Shown here one piece after another: positions 21,418-32,304 of a stretch of 64,000 nt of DNA. Both the position numbers and the translations under genes were made by a program. A model generated the notes under the pieces. It saw nothing but the letters and a program-made list of their open reading frames with translations. It was not told the DNA's origin and made no database searches. How positions within the stretch are numbered: position 1 is the stretch's first letter; each line of letters opens with the position of its first letter. This DNA comes from Saksenaea vasiformis B4078 (taxonomy: Eukaryota > Mucoromycota > Mucoromycetes > Mucorales > Saksenaeaceae). The DNA lies in NCBI GenBank assembly GCA_000697055.1, contig JNDT01001937.1:248001-312000 (forward strand), read 5' to 3'.

Positions 21418-22611
21418 ATGGAAGAGATAACTGTCGGTAACGCAGCAGCAGTAGTTAAAGCTCTGGCTAGAGAATTGCAGAAAACAATTGATGACTGGAA
21501 GCATGTCATTGTTGAAGGAATGGCCCTCAAACAGCATTGCGACGTTATCATGAGAAGCATTTTACCTCATCTTGAAGAGACTAGTTTGGTCGAGTCGTCC
21601 GTAGAATATAGGATACTGAAACATATGCATGACATCCTTTGCGAGGCTAAGACAGAAGTAGAGACGTTCGTGTTAATGGACAGGAAACAGCGAAACTTAT
21701 GGGGCCATCTTATGTGGAAGACAAAGCGCGTATATTTGGCGACTCAATACCGTGAAATATTTATTTCTAAGTCAAAGGCCATTGAAGGAACGATGAACCA
21801 GATGGTGATAACGTTAAACTTGGACAAGGCCTTAGGCAAACCCAATCCCGCGTGGTTCCAACAGGAAATGAGTGAGCCAAGCTATCGATTCTGGTGTGAT
21901 CATTTTGGCGAAAAGGTTGAAGTCCAGGATGGTTGGGACGTTTTCTCACGAAGATATCAAACCTTTTTCGGAACATGGGACAGTAAAAGTATGGAAAGCA
22001 TCCGCCGAATTGTGTGTACAAGAGAGAAAAGCATGAATATATATGGATTTATAGAGCTTACCAGAGAGTACGGGTTCCCGGTCGATGTGGAGAAGCTCCC
22101 CCCATTGCCACAAATCGGCTCTCAAGTATCCGAAGAAGGAAGAATACGTATCACGGAGATTGTTATGGATCTTGTACAAGATTATTCATCTGATGAAATG
22201 AGAAAATGCTTGATTATGATGCATGAGTGGTATGTAGGTATCAATCGGGGGGATAAAGAAGCAATTCAGAAGCGAGCGGACCATTGGGGAACCATCGTCA
22301 AACGCTCCCGAGACAAACAGCAGGCGGCCGAGATGGATCAGAAAGAAATTGAGACATGTAATGAACTCGATATAGCACGGCGAAGGATCGCGTTCTTCTA
22401 TCAACGCTACATGGTTTTGTGGCGGGTCGGTCAGGTATCCCGCGATATATTCATGGATGTCAGCTTCCCTGGAAGAAGCCGCATAGGGGACTTCATTGGA
22501 TATATTCTTCCTCTTGATTATGCAAATTTTCGCATTGTCATGGGAAAAAAAGCATCTGAATGGTATCACAAGGAGCCGAAGGTGTACAAGTTCTTGCAAG
22601 AATTTGTGTAA
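21418..22611 (+). CDS. Unidentified alpha-helical protein, possible adaptor-type N-terminus plus EF-hand-like segment
   Basis: 397-codon uninterrupted frame, ATG at 21418. No transmembrane segment or signal peptide. Residues 1-130 are strongly helical. Residues 160-215 contain WCDHFGEKVEVQDGWDVF and a following MNIYGFIELTREYG, a spacing like the degenerate EF-hand pair found after four-helix adaptor domains in some fungal cell-death-related proteins. Residues 220-397 are helical with many Arg, Trp and Tyr residues. I could not assign a family; the adaptor/EF-hand reading is a guess. It is transcribed divergently from the FANCI copy and is likely a real gene given its long, codon-balanced frame. 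Confidence 0.55.
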   Translation: MEEITVGNAAAVVKALARELQKTIDDWKHVIVEGMALKQHCDVIMRSILPHLEETSLVESSVEYRILKHMHDILCEAKTEVETFVLMDRKQRNLWGHLMWKTKRVYLATQYREIFISKSKAIEGTMNQMVITLNLDKALGKPNPAWFQQEMSEPSYRFWCDHFGEKVEVQDGWDVFSRRYQTFFGTWDSKSMESIRRIVCTREKSMNIYGFIELTREYGFPVDVEKLPPLPQIGSQVSEEGRIRITEIVMDLVQDYSSDEMRKCLIMMHEWYVGINRGDKEAIQKRADHWGTIVKRSRDKQQAAEMDQKEIETCNELDIARRRIAFFYQRYMVLWRVGQVSRDIFMDVSFPGRSRIGDFIGYILPLDYANFRIVMGKKASEWYHKEPKVYKFLQEFV

Positions 22612-22887
22612 GCGCGTCTACAATAAAAGAACCCATTAGCAGAGTACTGAAGAGAAATTATCATATTGATACTATGCTTTTTACTGGAGTGTGGTAGCAT
22701 TCTAATGATAAATAACCCTCGGTTGAATACGATAAAGTGTTTATCAATTGAAAGCACGTACACTAATATATATTGAATTCTCTCTCTTCTGTACTAAAAT
22801 CATCCAAAACAGGCGCAAACTTTGACCTTGCAGCTATCCAGACATTACCCACGCTAGTACAAGTAAGTACAGGATTTTCAGATCAAC

Positions 22888-23005
22888 TCCGTGCATCTGC
22901 ACAACTCTTCCGTGCATGCCACAAAGTAATTCCATGCATTCACACAGCTATTCAGTGCATGTTCCATAAACAATTCCGTGTGAATCACGGTACTATTTCA
23001 TGCAT
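22888..23005. repeat. Degenerate 21-23 bp tandem repeat, core TTCCGTGCAT
   Basis: Cores at 22888, 22909, 22931, 22952, 22975 and 22997 read TCCGTGCAT, TCCGTGCAT, TCCATGCAT, TCAGTGCAT, TCCGTGTGA and TTCATGCAT. Spacers are A/C-rich. Spacing is 21, 22, 21, 23 and 22 bp, about two helical turns, so all cores would face the same side of the DNA. No TIR accompanies them. Confidence 0.6.
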
Positions 23006-23165
23006 CGCACGGTCTTCGTGTTTAATTAATAGCGATTGACAATTATGTATTTGTTGGCCTTTTTCCTCCAAATTTTATTTTTAAATAAAAGACTTCCTTT
23101 CGATGCAAGTATGGAAATGGCTCATGGCATGTCGAATCCATCCTTGACAGTCATTTGCTGTAATA

Positions 23166-23519
23166 TTAACAAATGATTCTTCCAATTCTGCAAATGCATC
23201 TCTGTGCCGCTGAGGGAACTGCGCTTAACAAAGCCCTTATATTTGAGAAACGTTCCTCAACTGGGTTCAGAAATGGCGAGCAAGGTGGCAGATAGGCAGT
23301 TGTGTTTCTTGACTGCTCAATTACATCTTTCACGTCGTCTGTTTTATGCATAGAGGCATTATCCATGATGAGAAACTGTGGAGGCGCATTTTGTTCATCC
23401 AGAAATCTCAGCAGATCTCGTAAAACTCCGGCACAGTCCTCTCCAGTGGTCCCTCCGAAGTTCACGTGAAACACAAGTGGAGCAGGAAACAGCCCTGCCA
23501 GCCGCGGTTCCAGAGCCAT
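23166..23519 (-). pseudogene. DDE_3 (Tc1/IS630-like) transposase relic, catalytic C-terminal part
   Basis: The minus-strand frame contains FLIMDNASMHKTDDV, with the second catalytic Asp, and YLPPCSPFLNPVEERFSNI, with the catalytic Glu. The N-terminal HTH part and first Asp are absent: upstream sequence (23520-23640) has stops in all frames. It is complementary in content to the N-terminal relic at 11.3-12.1 kb, so both may derive from the same family. No TIR was recognised around it. Confidence 0.7.
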
Positions 23520-24061
23520 CTATGACCTCAGACAGTGCTGACAAGCCATCTCCACCTCCAATCTCTGTCCGTAAAGCGAAAAATTAAAAATCAAGGTGGG
23601 AGACCAAAAAGATCAAAGAAGTAACGTGGACATTGATAGTATGTGTAGTCTGATTGCTTTTTGATCCAATAAAGCAGTACTAAATGTGTAAAAGTCCACT
23701 ATATAAATGAAGCGTATAGTATCTGTAAAGGTTATTATATAGAAGCAGATGGAGGAGGAACCCTTTGGAATTATACAGGATTCACTTGGATGCGTTAAGA
23801 TATGAGTGAAAGCAGCTGGGATCCTACCAGTCCCATCCGCAGGATTGCTGCTGAATCTATACAAATAGTATAGGATATAAACGAATTGCGTAAGATTCGA
23901 AAGGACAGAGAAGGATAGGGATGTAAAGGGGTTCAAATGGATACTAAAGGATGTTGGGATTCAAATGGATGATGTTTTATTAGGGCGAAGTTATACCAGT
24001 CTGATCCTAGTCAAAACTGAATCCTTCTGAATCCAGTTTCCCATGGTGGCGTTAGGAGCCT
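23520..24061. other. AT-rich, gene-free stretch
   Basis: No supported ORF. Short direct repeats of a TTCAAATGGAT motif occur near 23933-23970. Confidence 0.4.
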
Positions 24062-24108
24062 TAATCAAGAAATGGGGTTTTACAGTGTAAAACCCCATTT
24101 CTTGATTA
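24062..24108. repeat. Perfect 23-bp palindrome with 1-nt spacer
   Basis: The arm beginning TAATCAAGAAATGGGG (24062-24084) is followed by a single G and then its exact reverse complement (24086-24108). Such a structure can extrude as a cruciform or fold as a 23-bp RNA hairpin. It lies in gene-free DNA about 590 bp downstream of the Sel1-repeat gene end. Confidence 0.9.
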
Positions 24109-24695
24109 GCTTGTTGTAATGCAAGTCTTATTTTTGCTTTTGGGCAAGCCATTTGAAGTAGCAATAGTAAAGAGTAAGTAAGGAAGGCGATTTTCGAAAA
24201 AAAAGCTTTCAGGTACGCAATGGCTTATACAGAGATAAATATTTAGCTACGTAGATATACAGCCAAATCTTGTCTGCCCATGATACCACTTCAAGTCTCT
24301 GTCTCTATACCAAGCTTTAGCAGAATTTGAAATTTTTGGATACCTAGAACTTTTTTTGAGAGCAAAACCAATTCTACTGAGATCATTATGTTATATTTGA
24401 TGCTCTCCATGGTGTAATCTCATTTTTTTTGATGGTTGAAGCTTATTGTCTTTGCCTAACAACGTTGTAGTTATAATCCATGAGAATGTCAGCCAAACAA
24501 TTTTTGTCCTATAATCGGTATCAATAACCTGATTCAACGAAATTGATCTTTATTTGGCGGTTCTCTCCTTCCTATGTCATTGCTTCCACAGTTGATAAGA
24601 AAGAAAGAGCGTGAAAAAAAATCTACAAATGGAATTGCTTGATTCAAGAAAGAGAGAAAAAAAGAACACGGAGAACAGCTATTTCAATTCATTGT

Positions 24696-27600
24696 TCATC
24701 CTTGTCTCTTTAAATCATAAACTTCCCCTCGCGCCAAAATATCTAATTGATCTTCCGCCTTTTGGTACCACTCAATTGCTTTGTCGATGTCTTCCTTTTC
24801 ATCTTTGTAAATATTCACAAGCTCCATTTGCGCCCATATATTTCCTTGATCTGCCGCTTTCTGGTACCATTCAATTGCTTTGTCGATGTCTTCCTTTTCA
24901 CCTCTGTAAATATTCACAAGTTCCATTTGCGCCCATACATTTCCTTGATCTGCCGCTTTCTGGTAACATTCAATTGCTTTGCCTATATCTTCCTTTTCTT
25001 TTCTATATATATCGCCAATTTCCGCTTGCGCCCATATGTTTCCTTGATGTGCAACTTTCTGGTACCATTCAATTGCTTTATCGATGTCTTTCTTTCCATA
25101 TCTGTAAGTATACCCAAGTTGGCGTTGTGCATATTCATTTCCTTGATCTGCCACTCTCCGGTACCATTCAACTGCTTTGTCGATGTCCTCCTTTTCATCT
25201 CTGTACATATCACCAACTTTGATTTGTTCATCTTCAAGTCTGCATTGCGCATCCCAATTTCCTTTATATGCTGCTTCTTTATACAATCTCATTGCTTGGT
25301 GTATGTCTTTCTCCATCCCATCTCCGTCTCTGTACATATCCCCAAGCATCATTTGCGCAACTCCAAGTCTCCATTGCGCACCCCAATGTCCTCTTTCTGC
25401 CGCTTTTTCGTACCATTCGATCGCCTCAATGATATTTTTTCCCACTCCATCCCCATCTCTGTACATATCACCAACTTTGGTTTGCGAATCTTCGAGTTTC
25501 CATTGCGCGATCCAGCTTCCATGAGTCATCGCTTCTTTGTAGCATTCAATTGCCTTGATCAGATCTTTTTTCTTTCCGTCCCCATCTCTATACATATCTC
25601 CTAGTTTGTTTTGCGCATCTTGAAGTTTCCATTTGCCATCTACGTTCTGTTGATCTACCAGTTCTTTATAGCATTCAATTGCCTTGTTTACGTCTTTCTC
25701 CACTCCATCTCCATCTCTGTATGTATCTCCAAGTTTGGTCAGAGCATGTGCAAGTCTTCGCCGACCATAGCTTTTCATTTCATCTACATCAATATATATA
25801 TCTCTAAATGTCATTGGCACATCTTCGTTTCCTTGATCCACCGCTTTTTGATACCATTCAGTTGCTTTTTCGAATTCTTTCTTTTTATCCATGTAAATAT
25901 CTCCAAGTTGGATTTGCGCATCTTTATTTCCTTGATCCGCCGCTTTCTGGTACCACTCAATTGCTTTGTCGACGTCATTCTTGTCCCATCTGTAAATATC
26001 TCCCAGCTGGACTTGCGCATCTTGATTTCCTTGGTCTGCCGCTTTCTGGTACCATTCAATTGCTTTGTTGATGTCTTCCTTTTCAAATCTGTAAATATGC
26101 CCAAGTTCCATTTGCGCATCTTTATCTCCTTGATCTGCCGCTCTTTGATACCATACAGCTGCTTCGTCGATGTCTTTCTTTTCATATCTACAGATATCTC
26201 CAAGGATGGATTGCGCATATCGCTCCCCTTTATCCACCAATTCTCGACATAATGCAATTTTTGTGTTAAGCCTCCCTTCCGTCCCACTTCCAGGATAGAA
26301 CCCAAATAAATGTTTGAATTGCCAAGCAGTTCTCCTGTGATATACTGCGTTTGTATGCAGATTGACGCTTTGTCGGTCTCTGCGCAAACAGCCGTTACAG
26401 CTGGGTACTTTGTGCGAATCCTTTTGTGTCTCTCTATTTCCTTGAAAAATAGCTTCCCCGTCTACGTTAATATTGTTGGTATCGTCATTCCTATCGGGAA
26501 CCTTGTCGCTGAATATTTCTTTCTCAGGTTCATTTTGCAAATTTTCATGTCCATTATCCATCGCTCTGCTGCTGCTCTGATTTAGAACTGGGAACCAATT
26601 CCTGCATTCAACGTTATCGCGCACGTCCCTCTCTCTTTCGCCACACTTTTCGAAAGAGTCTGTGGGGCGCTTTTCTATAACGCGCGCAGGTCCGCTATCT
26701 GAAAATACCATGTCATAAACTTGCTCGACTTGGAGACGCTCACGATCGTCAAGGATATTATACAGCGGTTTTGCGTCTTTGAACTGGATAATTGCCGCTT
26801 CTGATTTTGTCGTTTGCTTCCAATTTTCTAGCCCATCCACGAAAAATGCCCCAGGATCACCGCCTGTTGGAAGTTAATCTAGTTGCTATTACAAGTACCG
26901 AATGAAAGTTACCTATGATTTTCCAATATTTGTGATTTTTGATTGCGTTTATAACATTCTCTGCTACGTGTTCGCTGGAATGACTATTTTCTAATCCACA
27001 CTCGTTTCCATCTTGTATCTTTGAACACTCTTCCTTACAAGCAAGTAGACCACCTAAATGAGTAGACAGTTAACTTCAGCTGTATCCGAGAAACAGAGTA
27101 CCAAGTAAAATTTTTGACGGGTAGTAATAACCGAATCGCCCAAACACAGTTTGCAGTCCTTCGTACTTCTTCTTGTTAGTGTCTTCCTTCAAGGCATTTT
27201 GTATAGCTTGCTTGAAATGAGTAGTTGCCTGGAGAAATTTGGAAGACAGATGCACCTGGTGCGACCTCCTTTTTAGTCATACCACTCCGATAAAATTCGT
27301 GTGGGTGCCTACTTCTCCCCAAGAAACATAAGAAGCGTTGTATTTTACTGTGTCGTTTACAAAAGCCTTCTGGTTCTCTTTACGTGCATAGAAACTATCT
27401 TTAGCAGCAATATCATAAGCAGACGCTTTACATGACAGCTTGCGGAAGCTGTCATCCATCAATACGTCCATAAAGTTATCTGCCTCGACGGTCTTCGTAT
27501 ACGTCTGTTCTGTGAATGGCTCTTTGCAAGAATATTCATGAACCAGTTTCAAAATGTTATCCTTTCCCTCTCCAATTTCTATTGCAGAGTGCTCGGCGAT

Positions 27601-27705
27601 GTATCCATCGAAATGGAGACCCCGCGTGCATCGAGTGGCAACGTCATACGTCAAAAACTGACTAAGCTGTTGAAAGTGTCAGATAACAGCATATGTAATA
27701 GAAAA
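24696..27705 (-). CDS. FGYYYPS/IGGD module fused to a long Sel1-repeat tail (paralogue of the 14.3-18.3 kb gene)
   Basis: The minus-strand exon near 27620 begins RGLHFDGYIAEHSAIEIGE, matching GFHFDGRV in the paralogue. SYVSWGE follows and, after a 60-nt intron ending CGCACCAG, VHLSSKFLQATTHFKQAI. VFGRFGYYYPSKILLGG spans the next intron (about 27112-27060). A Cys-rich exon leads to KYWKIIGGDPGAFF, with the IGGD core split by the intron at about 26925-26875. The large last exon (26840-24696) carries PLYNILDD, a low-complexity linker and roughly 16-18 Sel1-like repeats with unit DIDKAIEWYQKAADQGN. Neighbouring repeats are nearly identical in DNA, implying recent unit duplication or gene conversion. 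The true start is uncertain: no clear ATG in frame precedes 27620. One module here versus two in the paralogue. Function unknown. Confidence 0.6.
24760..26230. repeat. Tandem ~108-111 bp coding repeats (Sel1 units)
   Basis: On the + strand the motif CTTTCTGGTACCATTCAATTG and close variants recur every 105-140 bp from about 24760 to 26060. The regular 36-codon period and near-identity of several units show array expansion inside one exon, a substrate for slippage and for allele length variation. Confidence 0.7.
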
Positions 27706-27719
27706 TGCGTTCCTCTTAT

Positions 27720-27995
27720 TACATTGAACGATAAATCCTCTTTGGCGCTGTAGGAACTCATTGAAGTTAAAAAACAAAAGATTGTAGTGTTTGTCGATCT
27801 TTATTAACCTAACTTTCGGAACTGCTCCGTTTGAATCTCGTAAGGTTCATGCTTACCCAACGTCACCGCCAAGGGCGAAGTTTCATGGGCGCAAACCCTA
27901 TTTGTTTTTGGCATACCAATTGAGATAGTGGTGAAATTCGAAAACGGGAAACAGGTAGTTCTGTCGGACTCAAATATACAGATTAAAGAAAGTTT
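27720..27995. other. Upstream region of the Sel1-repeat gene, no separate feature
   Basis: No supported ORF, repeat boundary or RNA motif seen. Confidence 0.3.
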
Positions 27996-27999
27996 TTAT

Positions 28000-28390
28000 T
28001 GAATGACGCTGAGCGCAGCGCTTTTCAGTATGTCCGCTCTCGCCCGGTCCAAAAGATGAGGGAAATGAAAAACCCTGGAACGGCACCAGGGGAAAAAAAG
28101 GAAAAGGGAAAAGAAAAGGAAAGAGGGAACGGAGAGGGTAGGTGTCGGTGGAGGGTTTCGCCGGAAATAGCAATGGAGACTGGTGGAAAGGGAAGTACGA
28201 GGGGAAAAGAAAGGAAGTGGGCTAGGCTGTGGATGTGAGTCAGAGGGATGGAGTTTGACAGCTTGGATCAACCTTTTTCTACTTTCTAAGGAAAAGCAGT
28301 GAGGACGAAGAAATGTAGGTCGGGATAGAAGTCAATGACTGTCTTATGGAGACCTGGGACAGTCCAAATAGCTACGTCAATGGTGTCCGT
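28000..28390. repeat. Polypurine/polypyrimidine tract and 3' part of the LINE relic
   Basis: 28060-28215 is strongly purine-biased on the + strand (runs of GGAAAAGGGAAAAGAAAAGG type). It follows the ORF1-like relic on the minus strand and may be its 3' untranslated part. ORFs drawn through it are low-complexity artefacts. Confidence 0.4.
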
Positions 28391-28391
28391 G

Positions 28392-29499
28392 CTAGTTGTG
28401 ATGATGGTATTGGTTTTGTGGGGTCGAGGGGGCAACAGGGTCATCTGGCAGAGAGAAGGTAAAGAAAGCAATTTCTCTCATTGTTTCATCTTCATTGAGG
28501 CGTGAAGGAGGCTTTTCGAAATACTTAGCTGCCGAATAGGCAGGATGACCGGGTCGATTAATTTGGGTTGACCTTGAAGTCAAAATGGTGCGTAGGCGTT
28601 CGATGGTCAGCCAGCCTAATGAGGTAAAGTGTCGGGCCACGACATAGCGGACCGAGGTACGTATGAAGACGTCTGCAGTCAAGCTGTCATACTTCGGGTC
28701 GCGTAGTCGAGTAGGATCAAGATTTGTTAATGGTGTCACGTCAAATTTTGTGAGAGTGGCAGGGAGATCGGTGACAAAGTCGTTGTGGATTAGCAGTGCA
28801 ATTACCTGTCGGTCGGAGTAGTGAATGTCAAGCACTCTGCTGCTGTCAATTCCGAGGCGTCGCAGCCTGGCACGCATTTGGCCTGTCGGGGTGCGTGCTC
28901 GGGGCAGTGAGGTGGATATACTGGAATCCGTGAATCGCGGATGTCGGGAAAAAGGTACGTGCAGCTGCTTGTTGTTTGCGAATATTGGGCGCAGAAGGAA
29001 CTTGGCTGCGCAGGCGTTTGGTACGGGCATTGTCATTCCAGGGGTTGGTTGGAATATCAGCCTGGGCGTACGGTAGTGAGGTTGCCGCTGGCAAGGAAGC
29101 TCGGAGGGTGTCTTGACGCGTGTCAGTTGGAGCATGAGTCGGGGCGAACATGCCCTGAGGCGGAACTTGGGGCTTTAATTGGCGCGTTAAAGTTGCGTTT
29201 GCGACTTCAAGCTCCACGACGCGTTCGTTGGACTCAGTAAGTTGTTGTTGAAGACATTGGATGTGTCCGTATAGTTCATCATGCTGGTCGATGCGACGGC
29301 GCTGGGTGTTCACCGCATCCGTAAGCTTAGTCATGAGCTCGGGAAGGGCTGAGTGATTTTCAAATGTCAGTGGTAGAGAAGGTGTGGTATGTTCAGTCTC
29401 ATCCATTTGAGAGGACCAGTCGAGGGTAGAGGCCGAGGTTCGGGTCGCACTAGTGAGGGTTTGGCTCATTGAGCAATTCACTGTGTTCTGGGGTGTCAT
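28392..29499 (-). pseudogene. LINE-type retrotransposon ORF1-like (gag-like) gene, frameshifted
   Basis: The first frame starts with an ATG at 29499 and has a coiled coil (ELYGHIQCLQQQLTESNERV, about 29270-29210) and NPWNDNARTKRL (about 29045). The second, overlapping frame continues with GQMRARLRRLGIDSSRVLDI and ALLIHNDFV (about 28890-28770), then RDPKYDSLTADV. I recognise this order (coiled coil, NPW motif, RARLRRLGI..SRVLDIHY block) from retroelement-associated proteins of Mucorales. The frames must switch near 28900, which implies a one-base indel. No reverse transcriptase or endonuclease follows, so this is a 5' fragment. Confidence 0.55.
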
Positions 29500-29890
29500 T
29501 GGACTTACGGCAGTCCGTGGGCAGTGGTACTAGGAGTGGTTGAAGATACGTGATTATACATTCCCGCGTGGTTGAGGACCTTGGCGCATGTCGAGTAACG
29601 GGAAACTGGCATCAGAGGGGCTGTCTTGGTCGTGCCATGGTGATGGATACTTACAACGGGGTTGGGCATGCGGAGCAACGTTAAATTGTTACAATGGGCA
29701 TTGAACTTTTTTGAGTTCACTGAGATTGGCGTCTGACAGCACCGGTATCTTGGATCTACCGGGTCGTATGGACCGAGAAGCAGAGGATGTAAGGGCTGGT
29801 ATGCACCCGAGTAGCCGGTGGATGGATTGGGTCTTATTGGAAGACGCCTGTCGCTGTTATGATTTGTAACAGTATTGCTACATGATGTAT
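29500..29890 (-). other. Probable 5' flank of the ORF1-like relic
   Basis: Locally GC-richer than the neighbourhood and without a supported ORF. Possibly retroelement 5' UTR. Confidence 0.3.
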
Positions 29891-29893
29891 CAG

Positions 29894-30191
29894 TATTTCA
29901 AATAGATACATCTGGGATGATGCAGCAGTATCCTTGAAAGATAACATCAGATGAGTACAAGTAATATATGTTTACTTGCTGTTGACGTAAATATGCTGTA
30001 GTCTCTTGAAAACGACATTGAAAGACCTGCAAAAGGGTTTGTCGTACAGTTCTTTTTGCTTTAAAGGAAGACTGGTTCACCAAAAATAGGTCAGACGCAT
30101 GATATTCTTGAGTAACGTGAAGGATATCGGGATACCTCTGGTAAAATTTATACTTCTTCTCGGTCTGGCTGTAGCGGGGACTGGGTGTTGA
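29894..30191 (-). CDS. Hypothetical exon, unknown protein fragment
   Basis: The minus strand holds an open frame of about 98 codons following a good acceptor (CCTAATTAG, 30192-30200). It is basic, with Tyr and Gln richness: KKYKFYQRYPDIL, then FQCRFQETTAYLRQQQVNIYY. No known domain. It may be an exon of a degraded gene or element ORF; no upstream exon could be joined. Confidence 0.25.
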
Positions 30192-30222
30192 ACCTAATTA
30201 GGAAAAAAGAAGAAAGATACTA

Positions 30223-30504
30223 ATGCTAACAGCGCTACCTCGAGCTGTCATTGGTCGAATAAGCATGGCTAAGCCAAGAACACAAGATGGAACAAATCCG
30301 GATTCTGCTAGTGATGATCATATTCATATTGAACGTGCAACGACCGTGCAACCTGAAGTAAACCTATTATTTCACATTCGTAATGACAATCAACCATTGG
30401 TTCATCTTCTTTTCCCATGTACCACTGTCTGCTGGGAACTTTCGGATGTTGATTACTACTTACACAGTATGCTAGTACATGCCCACAAGCTTTTATATGG
30501 ATAA
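30223..30504 (+). CDS. Hypothetical short ORF
   Basis: 93-codon frame with no recognisable motif, between the LINE relic and gene-free DNA. Possibly a remnant; coding status unproven. Confidence 0.2.
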   Translation: MLTALPRAVIGRISMAKPRTQDGTNPDSASDDHIHIERATTVQPEVNLLFHIRNDNQPLVHLLFPCTTVCWELSDVDYYLHSMLVHAHKLLYG

Positions 30505-32300
30505 GCCTGTATGGAATATTAAATCGAAGTTTCCTGTTATGATGATTGTGGTAAGCTTTCCTGTTAGCGAGTTGCTTAGACAGCTGACAAGACCCTGATT
30601 CAATTGACTGAGACTGATATCAGTATCCCACTTTTACTTCTCTCTGCGAAACAAAGAACTTCTCCTTGTTACTCGCTGAGTTTGCCAAATGATCTTCCCA
30701 AATTTTCACTGGACATCGTTAAACTTGCACCTGATCTTTTTCCGCCCGCTCAACAGAAATGATAGCAACCCAGTTAGTGAATGATGCGAGTGGGTAATGC
30801 AATGTAAACTATTTATCTAGACGTACTAAAGAAATTGTCTTGGTGAATCTGTACTCCGTAACCGCAAGCATGAGAGTGGCCAACGCTTGGTCTACTAAAA
30901 ATTCTACACCAATGACCAAAAATGACCAAAAAACAGTGTCGTATGTTCTCCTTGGTGCAATATCAGCCCAAGATTCCTGATGATTGAAGCCCAGAAGCCC
31001 AAAACGCTCCAGAGTCGAGAAAAGAAAAGGGAGGCAGCGGCCGGCGCAGCTAGATTCAGGCCAAAAAAAAAATAGTGGTTCACCACCTTTCGCCACTTCC
31101 TATCGTACCCCAGAACCCGCCAGTCACCAGCATTTTAGCACCAGTTCTGACCGACAACTCGAAGCGTTTCCAACCACGGTTTGTCTTCACCTTGATGGCG
31201 CCCTCCGATCTCACTTGGAATAACACCGTTGATTTATCTGCGCAATCATCGAGAAATGCTCTGTTATGCGCGAAGCAAGCAAATTGGTGATGAAAAACCA
31301 GTAACGCTCAAAAACGACAATAGCCTCGCCGTATCAGGTCGCGTACTTTGTTACAAGAGTATCCGCCTATGCGTGGTTGATCCTGGTTAATCAGAGTAAC
31401 GCTATTATGAGAATTGAGGGAAAACAATTCTTACCTCTATACACTTACAATTATAAGCTGCGGCAGGTGAAATAGTTCGCTGACTGCAGCCGACCACGTT
31501 GAGAATACACTCCCCGATAGAAAATGCGCATGCAGTTTGGGCACTCCAAGTCCAAACTAATGATGCCGACTTCTCAACATAAGCTGCCATAGATCATTGA
31601 CTTCTGCTGTTCTGATAGTTCAGTTCTAGATTCTCTCACAATATGGAAAACGTCTGTAAACGCCATAAGGTAAGTCTATAAAGCAAAAAGGAAAAGCTAC
31701 AACAGTAAGTTTATGATGCATAAGTGTAATTTTCGGAGTTCTCCAAACTAAATCTACATTTTCTTTCAGGGAGAGTGTATTCACAAGAGTTTCATTGTTT
31801 AACTATCAATAGTTTTGTGTGGGATATGGAACCGAAGAAAACAAAAACAAAAAAAAAGGGTTCATGCGTTCATTTAAATACGGGCTATTAGACGATCTTC
31901 GGGCTTATTCAAGTATAATCCACAGGCTTATCCAAGGAACAATCACTCCATCCAAGACTACCAAGATGTAGAAGCAAGTACTATTCAATCTGATCGCTGA
32001 TTCAAAGCTTCAAAACGTTTTATTTCTCGAAATTACGTTTTCATAGAAATCACATTAAAGATTCCCGGATGCGATAAATAGGAAGCTTTTAAACTGCCAT
32101 CTCAGTCGCTTCCGTGCACATTCGCTGAAAAACTGTTCTCACCTCTTTCCGTAACGCAAGCGTACAGCTACCTTTGTCGCATTGCGCAAATGACCAACAT
32201 GTCGCATAAAAGAATAGTTGATCCTACCAAACAGATGTATTAATTAATCATATAAAATGGAACATTGCAAACACTCAACTAATCAACTATACCACGCGAC
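30505..32300. other. Gene-poor stretch
   Basis: Only short, unsupported ORFs on both strands. Direct AATGACCAAA repeats lie near 30912-30935. No tRNA, LTR pair or TIR was recognised. Confidence 0.4.
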
Positions 32301-32304
32301 GACA

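Noticed and set aside
24747..26252. Long Phe/Cys-rich plus-strand ORFs that look like membrane proteins
   Set aside because: Antisense of the Sel1-repeat array; the periodicity follows the 36-codon repeats on the minus strand.
27277..27330. GTH motif resembling the MACPF (perforin-fold) signature
   Set aside because: The residues come from reading through a probable 60-nt intron (GTAGGCACC...CGCACCAG). The paralogue does not have them, and splicing restores alignment with the FGYYYPS module.
28003..28271. Pro/Ser- or Lys/Gly-rich ORFs on both strands
   Set aside because: Low-complexity products of a polypurine tract.
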